Assembly (NCBI RefSeq): GCF_000328525.1
Contig: NC_019964.1
Span: 682,001-746,000 of the forward strand
Direction of reading: 5' to 3'
Origin: Halovivax ruber XH-70
Lineage (GTDB): Archaea > Halobacteriota > Halobacteria > Halobacteriales > Natrialbaceae
Length of the DNA stretch: 64,000 bases
Both the position numbers and the translations under genes were made by a program. The notes beneath the pieces are model-generated. The model did no database searches, was not told where the DNA came from, and saw nothing but the letters and a program-made list of their open reading frames with translations. Positions 46,684 through 55,642 of this stretch are shown in pieces. The first letter of the stretch is position 1. The number at the start of each line of letters is the position of its first letter.

Positions 46684-47140
46684 CGCCCGCGACGTGGCGG
46701 TGGACGCGGACGCTTCCACCCTTCGGCTCGCGTTCGTCTGCGTCCAGAACGCCGGGCGCAGTCAACTGGCGACGGCGCTCGCCGAACGTGAACGCGACCG
46801 CCGTGGCCTGGAGGCCGTCGAAATCGTGACCGGCGGCACCGATCCCGCCGACGCGGTTCACCCGGTCGTCGCCGACGCGATGGCCGAGGCCGGACTCGAC
46901 CCCGTGGACCGCGAGCCCCGGGCGATCACGCCCGACGAGTTGGCCGCTTGCGACGTGGTCTGTACGATGGGCTGTTCGATCGACGGCATCTGTCCAGCCA
47001 CCTGGCGCGGTGACGCCCGGGACTGGGATCTGCCCGACCCCCACGGCGCGGATATCGAAACTGTCCGCGAGATTCGGGCTACGATCGCGGACCGGGTTCG
47101 GAACCTGTTCGACGAACTGGAGGGAAGCCACGATGAGTGA
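46676..47140 (+). CDS. arsC: Arsenate reductase, low-molecular-weight phosphatase type
   Basis: 154 aa. The phosphatase-like P-loop FVCVQNAGRSQLA holds the nucleophilic Cys, and the general acid is in DLPDPHG. A further Cys pair (VCTMGCS) fits the thioredoxin-linked relay that reduces As(V) to As(III). It starts at a GTG inside arsR and overlaps the acr3 start by 8 bp, so all three genes are tightly coupled. Confidence 0.93.
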   Translation: MTDARDVAVDADASTLRLAFVCVQNAGRSQLATALAERERDRRGLEAVEIVTGGTDPADAVHPVVADAMAEAGLDPVDREPRAITPDELAACDVVCTMGCSIDGICPATWRGDARDWDLPDPHGADIETVREIRATIADRVRNLFDELEGSHDE

Positions 47141-48377
47141 TGGAACGTCCACGGCCGGCACCGATTCGGACCCGGTCGCTCAGCACGACCAGCGGTCCGA
47201 CCCGGCCGTCCAGCACGACCACGGCCCGGACTGTGGCTGTCCGGATTGCGGCGACCCCCGGACAATGGATTTTCTCGATAAGTACCTCTCCGTCTGGATC
47301 GTCGCCGCGATGGTGGTCGGCGTGGGACTCGGCTCCGTCGCACCCGGCGTGGTCGACCCCATTCAGGACCTCCACCTCGTCGAGATCGGGTTGATCGCGA
47401 TGATGTACCCGCCGCTCGCGAAGGTCGACTACGCGCGCCTCCCGCGCGTGTTCAGCCAGTGGCGAATCCTCTCGCTTTCCCTCGTGCAGAACTGGCTCAT
47501 CGGGCCGACGCTGATGTTCGCCCTCGCCGTGGTCTTCTTCAGCGGCGTCGTCCCCTGGTTCCCCGCCCGCCCCGAGTACTTCCTCGGCCTGCTCTTCATC
47601 GGGATGGCGCGCTGTATCGCGATGGTGCTCGTCTGGAACGACCTCGCCGACGGCTCGAGCGAGTACGCCGCCGGCCTCGTCGCGTTCAACAGCGTCTTCC
47701 AGATCCTCACCTACGGCGTCTACGTCTGGTTCTTCGCCCTCTTCCTGCCGGGCCAGCTCGGCCTCGACGCGATGGCCACCGGCATCGAGACGTTCGACAT
47801 CGGTCCGTGGGACGTCTTCGGAGCGATCGCCGTCTTCCTCGGGGTTCCCTTTGCCGCAGGTATCGGCTCGCGGTACGTCGGAACCCGCGCGAAGGGCGAG
47901 CGGTGGTACGACGAGACGTTCGCGCCGTCGATCAGCCCCCTCACGCTCGTCGCACTCCTGTTCACTATCGTCGTGATGTTCGCTACGCAGGGCGATCGGA
48001 TCGTCGCCCAGCCGACGGACGTCCTGTGGATCGCCGTCCCGCTGACGATCTACTTCGTCGTCATGTTCCTCGTCAGCTTCGGGATGGGCCACGGGATCGG
48101 CGCGGACTACTCGACGACGACCGCGATCGGCTTCACCGCGGCGTCGAACAACTTCGAACTCGCGATCGCCGTCGCGGTCGCCATCTTCGGCGTCAGTTCC
48201 GGCGTCGCCTTCGCGACTGTCGTCGGCCCGCTGATCGAGGTACCCGTCTTACTCGCGCTCGTCCACGTCGCGATCCGCTTTCAACGCCGGTTCGATTGGA
48301 CCGGTCACGAGACCGGTCGGCTGGACCGTGCGCCATCGGCCGACGGCTCCCCGGTCGATACTGGCGGTGATGAGTGA
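47133..48377 (+). CDS. acr3: Arsenite efflux permease Acr3, with Cys-rich N-terminal extension
   Basis: 414 aa with ten predicted spans. The Acr3 marks are MARCIAMVLVWNDLADGS (with the conserved Cys) and NNFELAIAVA. An N-terminal ~45-residue extension, rich in His/Asp/Gln, has the cluster DCGCPDCGDP, which could capture As(III) ahead of the pore. It expels arsenite from the cytoplasm. The last ~30 residues are a disordered tail. Confidence 0.95.
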   Translation: MSDGTSTAGTDSDPVAQHDQRSDPAVQHDHGPDCGCPDCGDPRTMDFLDKYLSVWIVAAMVVGVGLGSVAPGVVDPIQDLHLVEIGLIAMMYPPLAKVDYARLPRVFSQWRILSLSLVQNWLIGPTLMFALAVVFFSGVVPWFPARPEYFLGLLFIGMARCIAMVLVWNDLADGSSEYAAGLVAFNSVFQILTYGVYVWFFALFLPGQLGLDAMATGIETFDIGPWDVFGAIAVFLGVPFAAGIGSRYVGTRAKGERWYDETFAPSISPLTLVALLFTIVVMFATQGDRIVAQPTDVLWIAVPLTIYFVVMFLVSFGMGHGIGADYSTTTAIGFTAASNNFELAIAVAVAIFGVSSGVAFATVVGPLIEVPVLLALVHVAIRFQRRFDWTGHETGRLDRAPSADGSPVDTGGDE

Positions 48378-48456
48378 GTTGCCGTCGCTATCGCCGCCGT
48401 GGCGCACCAGACTCGTACTCGTGGGCCGAACACGCGACCGAGTACCGAACCCGTCA

Positions 48457-50835
48457 TCACGCGCCGAACGCCGACAACGAGACCGGTTGGCTCTCCGCGA
48501 GAGAGGCACGGATCCGGTCGCGATCCCAGCCGAGCGGCGAGACGACGCTCTCGGCCGCCCGGATCAATAGGGTGGTGTAATACTCGACGTCGTAGTCCGG
48601 GCCCGAGCCGGTCTCGAGTTCGCCGTCGAGTTCGAGTCGCAATCGGACGCGCTCGCTCGTCCGACTCGCACCGTCGTCGACCACGACGTACTCGACCGAC
48701 TGGCCCGGCTGGCGGGGCACGCCGACCGCCTCGTGGCGCTCCAGTGCGGCTACGGTGTGGGTCGCCTGCGTGTACGCCTCGAGCGACTTCGAGACACGCT
48801 TCGTCGCAACGAGATCGGCCGGTTCTACGGCGCCGCGCTCGAGCATGGAGACGTGGCGTCGGAGTCGATCACAGACGGCCGCTGGCTCGCGCTCACCGTC
48901 TATGACGTCCACGTACTCATGCTGGCAGTCGGCCACGAACGCCGGCGTCGAGCGCTGGCGAAGCTCGATCCCGCGGAACTTGTACTCGCCGGACGCGCGC
49001 TTGCCGAAGTAGCGGGTGAGAGCGCCCGGCGCCGTGGACGGCCCCCGCTCGGTCCCAGAGCCGCTCACCGTCCGCCCGCCCGTTCCGCGCGTCTCGCCAC
49101 CACCGACCGAGTCGCGCAGCGGCACGAAACACACCCACTCGTAGGTCCCGTCGTGTTCGAGCGGGATGCCGACGTCGTCACTCACGTCGGCGATCACGTC
49201 CGCGAGCGGTTCCGGATCGTCGACGGCCGGCGTCACCCAGAGGCTGTCGACGATGCCGTGGACGATTCGCCAGCCGCCGGTCTCCAGGCGCTGTTTGGCC
49301 GAGAGGGCGATCTCTCGCGCGTACGCGTTGATCGCCTCGTGGCACTCGATGCGGCCGAACTTGGCGTTGCGATAGCCCTGATAGCCGAAACACGAGACGA
49401 GGACCCACTTGATCGCGCCCGACTGGCCGCGCAGCCGTCGACGCTCGCCCGCATCGAGGTCGTCTTCGGCTAGCCGTCGCTTGATCCCGGCGCGGTCTGT
49501 CAGCAGGTCTGCCAGTACGTCGGGGAGAAACCCTCGGTCCTGGCAGACGTGGGAGGCGAGTCCGGGAACCTCGTCACGCGGTTGCCGGTCGCCGTCCGGC
49601 CCGCAGCACGCACAGTCGACGGTGTCCGGACTCACGTTTCGCTCGCAGATGATCCGGGGATACAGCGACGCGAAGTCGATCTCGTGGACGTTCTCGTGGA
49701 GGCCCACCTCCGGGGCGAAGGTAAAGCCCCCACGGTCGGCCGCGTGCAGCGTCCGGACGTCTTTGAACGCTTCGGGCTCCCACTTGTTCCAGGGGGCGGG
49801 GACGTCTCGTGCCCGTGCCAGTCGAATCTGTCGCGAGGTGAGGAGCGTCCCGATACTCCCCCACGCCGCCTCCTGGAGTGGTCGACCGCTCGCTTCGACC
49901 ATGTACAGCAGTCCCGAGAGCCCCGACTGATGCCAGAGAAAGCTGTTCGACTCGTCGACGATCGCCCGGCCGGGAACGCGGTATCGAGCCGGCGAGTGGC
50001 CGACCTGCCCGTAACTGGCGTACGTGTTCTCGCCCGCGATACGCGTCCAGCCCGGCAGCCGGCCCAGTTGGAAGTCGGCGATCCCTTCCTCGGCCGCCGT
50101 CTCGCAGAGCAGCGGGACCAGTTCGGCGTGACTCAGCACGAGCACGTCGGGATCCACCTGCGCCAGCCGATCCGATAGCGCCCGGAGGACCGCAACTGGC
50201 CCCCCATCGAGGCGCTCGGACTCGATCGACCCGTCGTCGGCCGTCCCACGTCCGACTCGCAGGGACGAGACGTCGCCGGCTGCGAGCGCTCGCTCGTCGA
50301 CGGCGATGTGGAATCGCCGAAGCGCCCGGCCGGGGGCCGACGACGCTGGCGACTCGCCCCGATCCAGACAGTACCGGAATCCCGGGGCGAGATCCACGTC
50401 GAACAGGCGGAACGTCCCGGGAGCGAACTGTGGCTCACAATCGCGCCGTCCCCGGTCCCGGCTGGCGGTCGACCGACCGCCGTGCTCGCCCGATCGATCC
50501 GATACCGGTCCCTCGTACCGGTGGACGAGTTCCCGTGCGAGCGTCCGAACCTCGCCCATTCGGTCGAGCGAGACCGAAAGCATCGGGTCAGTCGCCGACC
50601 CTCGTTTCGTATCGCGTAATGTGGTATATTTCTCGACGAGCCGGGCGCTCGATACCTTCGGATCGGTCGCGAGATCGTCCCGAACGGTCGCCAACGCGTC
50701 CGGCGGTCCGTGGAGATACGTGGTCGGCTCGTACGACTCGTCGACGACTGCCTCCGCGCCGGTTTCGGTCAGGTACCAGGCACGGACCTCGTCGCCCTCG
50801 CACTCGATGGTGAACGGCCCCGTCTCTCTCGTCAC
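48457..50835 (-). CDS. polB2: Family B DNA polymerase, PolB2 type, catalytic site degenerate
   Basis: 792 aa. Motif A DFASLYPRII keeps its Asp. Motif B reads KWVLVSCFGYQGY, with Lys kept and Asn lost. Motif C, normally Tyr-Gly-Asp-Thr-Asp-Ser, reads HGIVDS, so one of the two metal Asp is gone. A Cys pair (CACC) lies between A and B. The N-terminal exonuclease-like domain lacks clear Asp-x-Glu pairs. This fits the archaeal PolB2 class thought to be inactive or of low activity and linked to DNA damage. It ends a minus-strand unit with a RecA-like protein. Confidence 0.85.
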   Translation of the reverse strand: MTRETGPFTIECEGDEVRAWYLTETGAEAVVDESYEPTTYLHGPPDALATVRDDLATDPKVSSARLVEKYTTLRDTKRGSATDPMLSVSLDRMGEVRTLARELVHRYEGPVSDRSGEHGGRSTASRDRGRRDCEPQFAPGTFRLFDVDLAPGFRYCLDRGESPASSAPGRALRRFHIAVDERALAAGDVSSLRVGRGTADDGSIESERLDGGPVAVLRALSDRLAQVDPDVLVLSHAELVPLLCETAAEEGIADFQLGRLPGWTRIAGENTYASYGQVGHSPARYRVPGRAIVDESNSFLWHQSGLSGLLYMVEASGRPLQEAAWGSIGTLLTSRQIRLARARDVPAPWNKWEPEAFKDVRTLHAADRGGFTFAPEVGLHENVHEIDFASLYPRIICERNVSPDTVDCACCGPDGDRQPRDEVPGLASHVCQDRGFLPDVLADLLTDRAGIKRRLAEDDLDAGERRRLRGQSGAIKWVLVSCFGYQGYRNAKFGRIECHEAINAYAREIALSAKQRLETGGWRIVHGIVDSLWVTPAVDDPEPLADVIADVSDDVGIPLEHDGTYEWVCFVPLRDSVGGGETRGTGGRTVSGSGTERGPSTAPGALTRYFGKRASGEYKFRGIELRQRSTPAFVADCQHEYVDVIDGEREPAAVCDRLRRHVSMLERGAVEPADLVATKRVSKSLEAYTQATHTVAALERHEAVGVPRQPGQSVEYVVVDDGASRTSERVRLRLELDGELETGSGPDYDVEYYTTLLIRAAESVVSPLGWDRDRIRASLAESQPVSLSAFGA

Positions 50836-51191
50836 TCCGCACCCACCCCCGTATCGGCATCGTGGGTACAGTCACAGGCCGTTCCCGTGTCCGCTCCCAT
50901 CGACGTCTCCTTCGTCTCGGAGGTGCCTGATTGGTGCGACCGTTCGAGCTCGTCGAGTCGGTCGTTGAGGCGGCGAATCTCGGCTTCGTGAGCGAGCAAG
51001 AGTGAGAGGACGAGTGCACGTTCGGGATCCGGCGGGTTCGCGTAGCCCGCTGCATCGGCGTACCCGCGCGCCCGATCGAACAGCCGGTCGAAGTCGTGCT
51101 GGTACTCGCGACGGAGCGCGCGTCGCATCGGTTTCCACTCCGCCTCGAGTTGTGCGAGGGCGTCGCGATAGGTCGGGTTGGTTCGTCCCAT
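50832..51191 (-). CDS. Small helical protein between RecA-like and PolB2 genes
   Basis: 119 aa. The N-terminal 60 residues are helical and basic (YRDALAQLEAEWKPMRRALRREYQHDFDRLFDRA), followed by a coiled-coil stretch (EIRRLNDRLDELERSH) and a Cys-containing tail (GTACDCTHDADTG). Its start overlaps the RecA-like stop and its stop overlaps the polB2 start (both ATGA), so it is one co-translated block. Probably an adaptor; function unknown. Confidence 0.75.
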   Translation of the reverse strand: MGRTNPTYRDALAQLEAEWKPMRRALRREYQHDFDRLFDRARGYADAAGYANPPDPERALVLSLLLAHEAEIRRLNDRLDELERSHQSGTSETKETSMGADTGTACDCTHDADTGVGAE

Positions 51192-51925
51192 CAGGCCTCA
51201 CCACCGTCGATGGCTGGCGTCGAGCGCGTCAGTGGACCGCTCGCTCGATCCGTCGTCGGTGGTTCCCACTCCCGGGTGAGGTCGGGTGCGAGCAGTCCTC
51301 GGTCGTGGGCTGCGATCGCGGGATCGAGCGCGTCGGTGGTCCCGTAGCGGTCCGCCCAGTAGGGGATCGTCGTCTGCCAGCCGTGGCGGTCCCAGTAGCC
51401 GACCGATTCGACGCCGTCACCGTCCAGGCGCGTGCCCACGCGCGTGGTGACGGATTCGAGTGTGTGATCGGCGTACTCGTCGAGTCGCGGCGAAACAGTG
51501 TCACCGGTGGTCGTCACGAGCACCGGGACGTCGAGCGAGTGGCCGAGTTCCCGGAGCGTCGAGAGCGATGCCGCGAGCAATCGCTCTCGTTCCCACTCGT
51601 CGAGATCGTCGTCGTGGTACAGCGAGTCGACGTTCGGCGCCACGAGCATCGACGAACGCGCCGAGGCCTGGCGTGCCAGCGCCTGGACCAGTGAGTGGTG
51701 CTGATACGCGGTGAACGCTCTGGCGATGCGGAGCGGGGCCAGCGTCGTCGCGCTCGGCGCCTGGTCGTACAGGACGTGCGTACTCGCGGTGTTTCTCGCG
51801 TCGACCCAGTGGATCGGACCCGATTCGTCGACCAGTCTGGTACAGACGAGCTCGGGGACGACCGTCGACCGCGGCGACGTCACCCGGAGCACCGTCAGGC
51901 CGGTGTCGAACTCGACGTGATGCAT
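51191..51925 (-). CDS. RecA/RadA-like protein without Walker A
   Basis: 244 aa. The segment LRIARAFTAYQHHSLVQAL matches the RadA/RecA core, and SMLVAPNVDSLY sits where the Walker B strand should be. No P-loop is present, and the region before it is short (STHVLYDQAP). It is thus a RecA-fold protein that cannot bind ATP in the normal way. I recall RecA-like partners beside archaeal polB2 genes. First of the three-gene minus-strand block. Confidence 0.7.
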   Translation of the reverse strand: MHHVEFDTGLTVLRVTSPRSTVVPELVCTRLVDESGPIHWVDARNTASTHVLYDQAPSATTLAPLRIARAFTAYQHHSLVQALARQASARSSMLVAPNVDSLYHDDDLDEWERERLLAASLSTLRELGHSLDVPVLVTTTGDTVSPRLDEYADHTLESVTTRVGTRLDGDGVESVGYWDRHGWQTTIPYWADRYGTTDALDPAIAAHDRGLLAPDLTREWEPPTTDRASGPLTRSTPAIDGGEA

Positions 51926-52003
51926 ACCGGCACGTCACTGGCCCGGGAGTTAAGGGTCGGAATACCGTTTCCGGAATTTCCGATACCGGCGTTCCTCATC
52001 GTG

Positions 52004-52432
52004 TTATCGGCGCGTATCGGACTCCGTGGGTGTCCGCCCGGTCGTGGTGGTGTCGGTGTACCAGGCGACGTCGGTGGCCGCTGCCTCGCGGACGCACGCG
52101 AGGTACGGTTCGAGCCGGTCGCCGCGATCGGCGAGCGTCACCGCGTCCGTTTCGCGGTCGTACGTGACGAGTCCAGTATCGGCAAGTGTCGGAAGGATGG
52201 CGTGGCGGAGTCGTTTTTGGGCGTGTCTGTTGGTGGGTGCGTCGGCGTCGCCCTGTTCCCCCGCGGTGAGCTCGTCGGCGAGTTCGCCGACCGGGACGGT
52301 TCCCCCACGATCGTACAGCGTCGTCAGCAGCCGTCGCCCACCGTCGCTCGCGAGCAGTGCGAAGACGTGCGCCGGTGAGTGACCGCTCTCGTCCCGCACC
52401 ACTGGCTCGTCGCCCTCGCCAGATGCGCCCAT
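52004..52432 (-). CDS. Haloarchaeal winged-helix regulator (DUF7344-like)
   Basis: 142 aa. The core HVFALLASDGGRRLLTTLYDRGGTVPVGELADEL followed by RLRHAILPTLADTGLVTYD is the common haloarchaeal winged helix that starts with a 'RRR/L' helix and ends in a T/D wing. The tail is Thr-rich. It is 78 bp upstream of the RecA-like gene on the same strand and may regulate it. Confidence 0.8.
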   Translation of the reverse strand: MGASGEGDEPVVRDESGHSPAHVFALLASDGGRRLLTTLYDRGGTVPVGELADELTAGEQGDADAPTNRHAQKRLRHAILPTLADTGLVTYDRETDAVTLADRGDRLEPYLACVREAAATDVAWYTDTTTTGRTPTESDTRR

Positions 52433-52628
52433 ACCCGTCAGTCACTCCCTGCCACGAAAACACTCCGGCGTGCACGTCCCACCACCTTTAGTCAGTCGTC
52501 CGGCCGGCGTCGCTCGGCGTGTCCATTCGATCGTTCGATAGTGCTCGTTCGCTCGCCCGATATCGCCCGGTTGTGCCGTAGATCGGATGGCTCGTCCGAT
52601 AGTGGGTGCGGTGTACCGCCGCGGCTCC

Positions 52629-53651
52629 TTAGGGCGTGTCTACGACGGTCGACTCGACGATCCGGTACGTCCGTCCGCGGTTCTCTCCGGTGGCCTCGAC
52701 GAGGTCGTAGTGGGCCATCTTCGTGAGGTAGTTGCGGACGGTCCGGCGCGTCTTCGGCTCGTCGGCGCGGTCCTCGTAGGCTTCGTAGAGGTCGCTGGGT
52801 TCGATCTCGCCGTGTTCGTCGATCACGTCGTAGAGCGTCCGCTGGTGGGTGGGGAGGTTCTCGATGGTCTTCTGGCGGATCGCGTTCCGGGCGTCCGGAA
52901 TGGCATCTTCGAGCAGCGAGTCGGTGAGGCGATCGTCGCCGCGTCCCTGGGCACGCGTCGCGGCCGATCGAAGGATCCCGATCGCGACCCGGGCGTCGCC
53001 CGCCGCCGCGTCGGCGATCCGGCGGAGCTGCTCGTCGGTCACACTCTCGGGTTCGAGCCCCTGTCGGACCCGTTCTGCGAGGATGGCGACGAGCTCGTCC
53101 ACGCCGTAGCGGTCCAGCGTGACGCGTGTGCCAGCTCGAAACCGCGACCGAACCCGGTCGTCGAAGCGAGCGAACAGCTCTTCTTCGCGATTGGCGACGA
53201 GGACGACCGAGACGTGCGGTAACCGGTGGACGTCGTAGAGCACCTCGCTCTCTTCTAGCTGGTCGACCTCGTCGAGAATGACCACGATCGGCGCCTCGTC
53301 GGCCGATCGGAGTCGACCGTACAACTCGTCCTGGGCGGTCGAGCGGTGGACGTCGTACGCCTGATCGACCGCTTCGAGGAGGCTGTAGAGGACGCGAAAC
53401 CGGGTGTACTCCTGCCAGCAGTTGACGTACGCGACGCGAATGGAGGGCCGTCGCTCGGCCAGTTGATCCAGGGTGTACCGGGCGATGCACGTCTTCCCGA
53501 CGCCCGTGGGACCGAAGAGGAACGCGGGATCGGCCCGTCCGCCGGAGAGCAGCGGTTCGACGGCCTCGGAGAGGCGTGAGATCTCCTCGTGCCGGTGAAC
53601 CACTTCGCTCGGGACGAACGCTTCGGTCAGGACACGGTCGTCGACGATCAC
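52629..53651 (-). CDS. orc: Orc1/Cdc6 family replication initiator
   Basis: 340 aa. AAA+ domain with Walker A GPTGVGKT, Walker B VVILDEVDQL, sensor 1 LVANR and an arginine-finger region (DDRVRSRF). The C-terminal winged helix (TLYDVIDEHGEIEPSDLYE) contacts origin DNA. It is shorter than the main haloarchaeal Orc1 (about 400-560 aa), so is likely an accessory copy. A TATA-like CTTAAGA (53676-53682) lies ~28 nt before the start. Confidence 0.93.
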   Translation of the reverse strand: MIVDDRVLTEAFVPSEVVHRHEEISRLSEAVEPLLSGGRADPAFLFGPTGVGKTCIARYTLDQLAERRPSIRVAYVNCWQEYTRFRVLYSLLEAVDQAYDVHRSTAQDELYGRLRSADEAPIVVILDEVDQLEESEVLYDVHRLPHVSVVLVANREEELFARFDDRVRSRFRAGTRVTLDRYGVDELVAILAERVRQGLEPESVTDEQLRRIADAAAGDARVAIGILRSAATRAQGRGDDRLTDSLLEDAIPDARNAIRQKTIENLPTHQRTLYDVIDEHGEIEPSDLYEAYEDRADEPKTRRTVRNYLTKMAHYDLVEATGENRGRTYRIVESTVVDTP

Positions 53652-53980
53652 GGTCGTCTGTACCCGTTGGAGAATCTTAAGCGACGGTGACCGTCTTCCA
53701 ATTTTCCGATTCCGCCGCCGAACGGGAAACGATTACGCCTGGAGCCGGCCCCCTCGCGACTACTTTATATGGTATATTGCATAGTGCGATACGAAATTTT
53801 GGTGACGGAGCGTCCCTCGAACGGTCGCAGTATCGGCCGAAATAGCTGTGTATCGGGCCTGAATGTGGAATTTGCACGTATGGTTTATATGGTTTAATTG
53901 ATTGTCGGAGAGAACTAGCCGGGACGATATCGGAGTCCGCCGGTGGATTGGCCGATGTGCCGGTCGAACGCGGAGTGAGA
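53652..53980. other. AT-rich region upstream of orc, candidate origin
   Basis: This 329-bp gap is clearly more AT-rich than the surroundings. TTTATATGGT occurs at 53764-53773 and 53884-53893, exactly 120 bp apart on the same strand. Each copy is followed by another TTTAA/TATA stretch (GGTATATTGC and GGTTTAATTG). GGGAAACGA at 53724-53732 recalls part of known haloarchaeal origin boxes. No coding gene is seen. Confidence 0.4.
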
Positions 53981-55216
53981 TCAGTGACCGCTCCCAGCTC
54001 GTTCCACGTACACCAGTTCGTCGGCCCGTTCTAACATCCGGACGCCCCAGGTGACCGTCACGGGGACGAGCGCGGTCGTGAAGATAGCGATGAAGACCAG
54101 AATCGAGAACAGCTCGGTGTCGATGACGCCGGCCGACAGCGCGACCGAGGCGATGATGATCTCGACGGTGCCGCGGCCGTTCATGCCGAAACCGATGACG
54201 AGGCCCTCACGCGACGTCAGCGAGGTGGGCAGGGCGAACAGCCACGAGCCGAGGATCTTGCCGAGGAAGGCGATCGCGACGAGGACGACCAGGATGCCGA
54301 ACGAGTCGGCGAAGACGTCGAACGTGATGTCGAACCCGACGGTGACGAAGAACACGGGGGCGAACACGCCCATCGCGAGGGTGTAGATCACCGTGTGGAT
54401 GTGCTCGTGCAGGCCCGGTTCGACGTCTGACTGGCGGAGGAACATCCCGGCGACGAAGCCGCCGATGATCATGTGCAACTCGGCGAGCGTCGCGAGCTGG
54501 GCGAACAGGAGCGAGACCAGCAGGGCGAACGTCAATCCGGTCGTCTGATCGACGAAGCCGTATCGCTCGCGTAACGTCTCGATGAGCGCCCACGCCCGCG
54601 GCAGGAAGAGGTAGCCGAGCAGGAGTGTGACGACGAAGAAGCCGAGTGCCTTCCCGAGGATCGTCACGACCTCGACGGGGTCGAGCGTCCCGGCCGTGAC
54701 GTAGCTGTCGACGCCGGCGAAGACGACCAGCACGCCGACGTCGGAGGCGAGCGCGCCGCCGAGGAGGACGTTCGCGATTCGGGTGTCGAGCAGGTCGAGA
54801 TCGGCGAGGATGCGCGATTTCGTCGCTAGCGAGGTCGCCGCCATCGCGAGCCCGAGAAAGAGCGCCGCGCCGGTCGACACGCCCAGCCAGACGCCGGCTC
54901 CGTACCCGAGTCCGAAGGGGACGACGAACGCGCCGAAGGCGATCAGCAGCGACGGCGGGCCGAGTTTGAACAGCTCCCGGAGGTCGACCTCCATGCCGAC
55001 GTAGACCATCAGGAGGAAGATACCGAACTCCGCGAACACGGAGAGCAGGGTCGACGGTTCGAGCAGGCCCAGCAGCGGCGGGCCGAAGGCGATGCCGGCG
55101 AACAGCTCGCCCATCATCGTCGGGTAGCCGAACCGCTCGGCGACCGCCCCGAAGACCCACGCGACGGTGAGGACCAGCAGAAGACTGAGAATGTCGATGC
55201 TGACGGTTTCGACCAT
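53981..55216 (-). CDS. Kef-type cation:proton antiporter (CPA2)
   Basis: 411 aa with about 12 membrane spans. The CPA2 marks are YPTMMGELFAGIAFGP at the start and the GGALASDVGVLVV and GFGMNGRGTVEIIIA segments, with the central Asp in the former. It swaps Na+ or K+ for H+. It lacks the C-terminal TrkA-N domain of full Kef proteins. The last 15 residues are charged. Confidence 0.92.
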   Translation of the reverse strand: MVETVSIDILSLLLVLTVAWVFGAVAERFGYPTMMGELFAGIAFGPPLLGLLEPSTLLSVFAEFGIFLLMVYVGMEVDLRELFKLGPPSLLIAFGAFVVPFGLGYGAGVWLGVSTGAALFLGLAMAATSLATKSRILADLDLLDTRIANVLLGGALASDVGVLVVFAGVDSYVTAGTLDPVEVVTILGKALGFFVVTLLLGYLFLPRAWALIETLRERYGFVDQTTGLTFALLVSLLFAQLATLAELHMIIGGFVAGMFLRQSDVEPGLHEHIHTVIYTLAMGVFAPVFFVTVGFDITFDVFADSFGILVVLVAIAFLGKILGSWLFALPTSLTSREGLVIGFGMNGRGTVEIIIASVALSAGVIDTELFSILVFIAIFTTALVPVTVTWGVRMLERADELVYVERAGSGH

Positions 55217-55642
55217 TGTCGAGGACCTCGATCGTTCGTCTGGGGACTGTCCACCCGTACGCTCTGACCAGAACCGTCCGAACCCGGTGACCGTCCGAAC
55301 CCGTGCCGTGTCGCCGTCGATTCACTCGTATCGCGTCGGTACCCGAGCGAGTACGTTCCGGCGGCTGGTCTTCCTGTACCCGTCGTATGCCGGTGCCGAC
55401 TGTGGACCCTCGAACACGGTGTCGAAGCGAAAGACGGAGGGCTGACTAATTGGATAGTTAGTTCATGCAGAACCGCGTCGATCGCGCTCGGTCGAGCTGG
55501 GTCGCGACGGCGGGACACTCGACGGTGCGACTCGAAACGGTAGGGTTCGCTACGGGGAACGTCCGGGTTGGTGTGTGGTCCGTGGCGCCGACCGCGATCG
55601 AACCACGTACATGCGTTCGGCCCCCAGCTGGGGCCGAGACCG
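55217..55642. other. Intergenic region between antiporter and MFS gene
   Basis: The 426 bp between divergent genes hold one copy of the ACTAA...TTAGT motif (55445-55462). An open frame from ATG 55465 is not supported by its composition. The remaining sequence shows no recognisable gene. Confidence 0.6.
55445..55462. promoter_or_regulatory. Candidate TetR-type operator, site A
   Basis: ACTAATTGGATAGTTAGT: outer arms ACTAA and TTAGT are inverted repeats. Its first 14 bases match site C in 12 of 14. It is 181 bp before the MFS start. Confidence 0.4.

Noticed and set aside
53724-53732. Origin recognition box
   Set aside because: Only a 9-bp partial resemblance was seen and no inverted partner, so I mention it but do not call a site.
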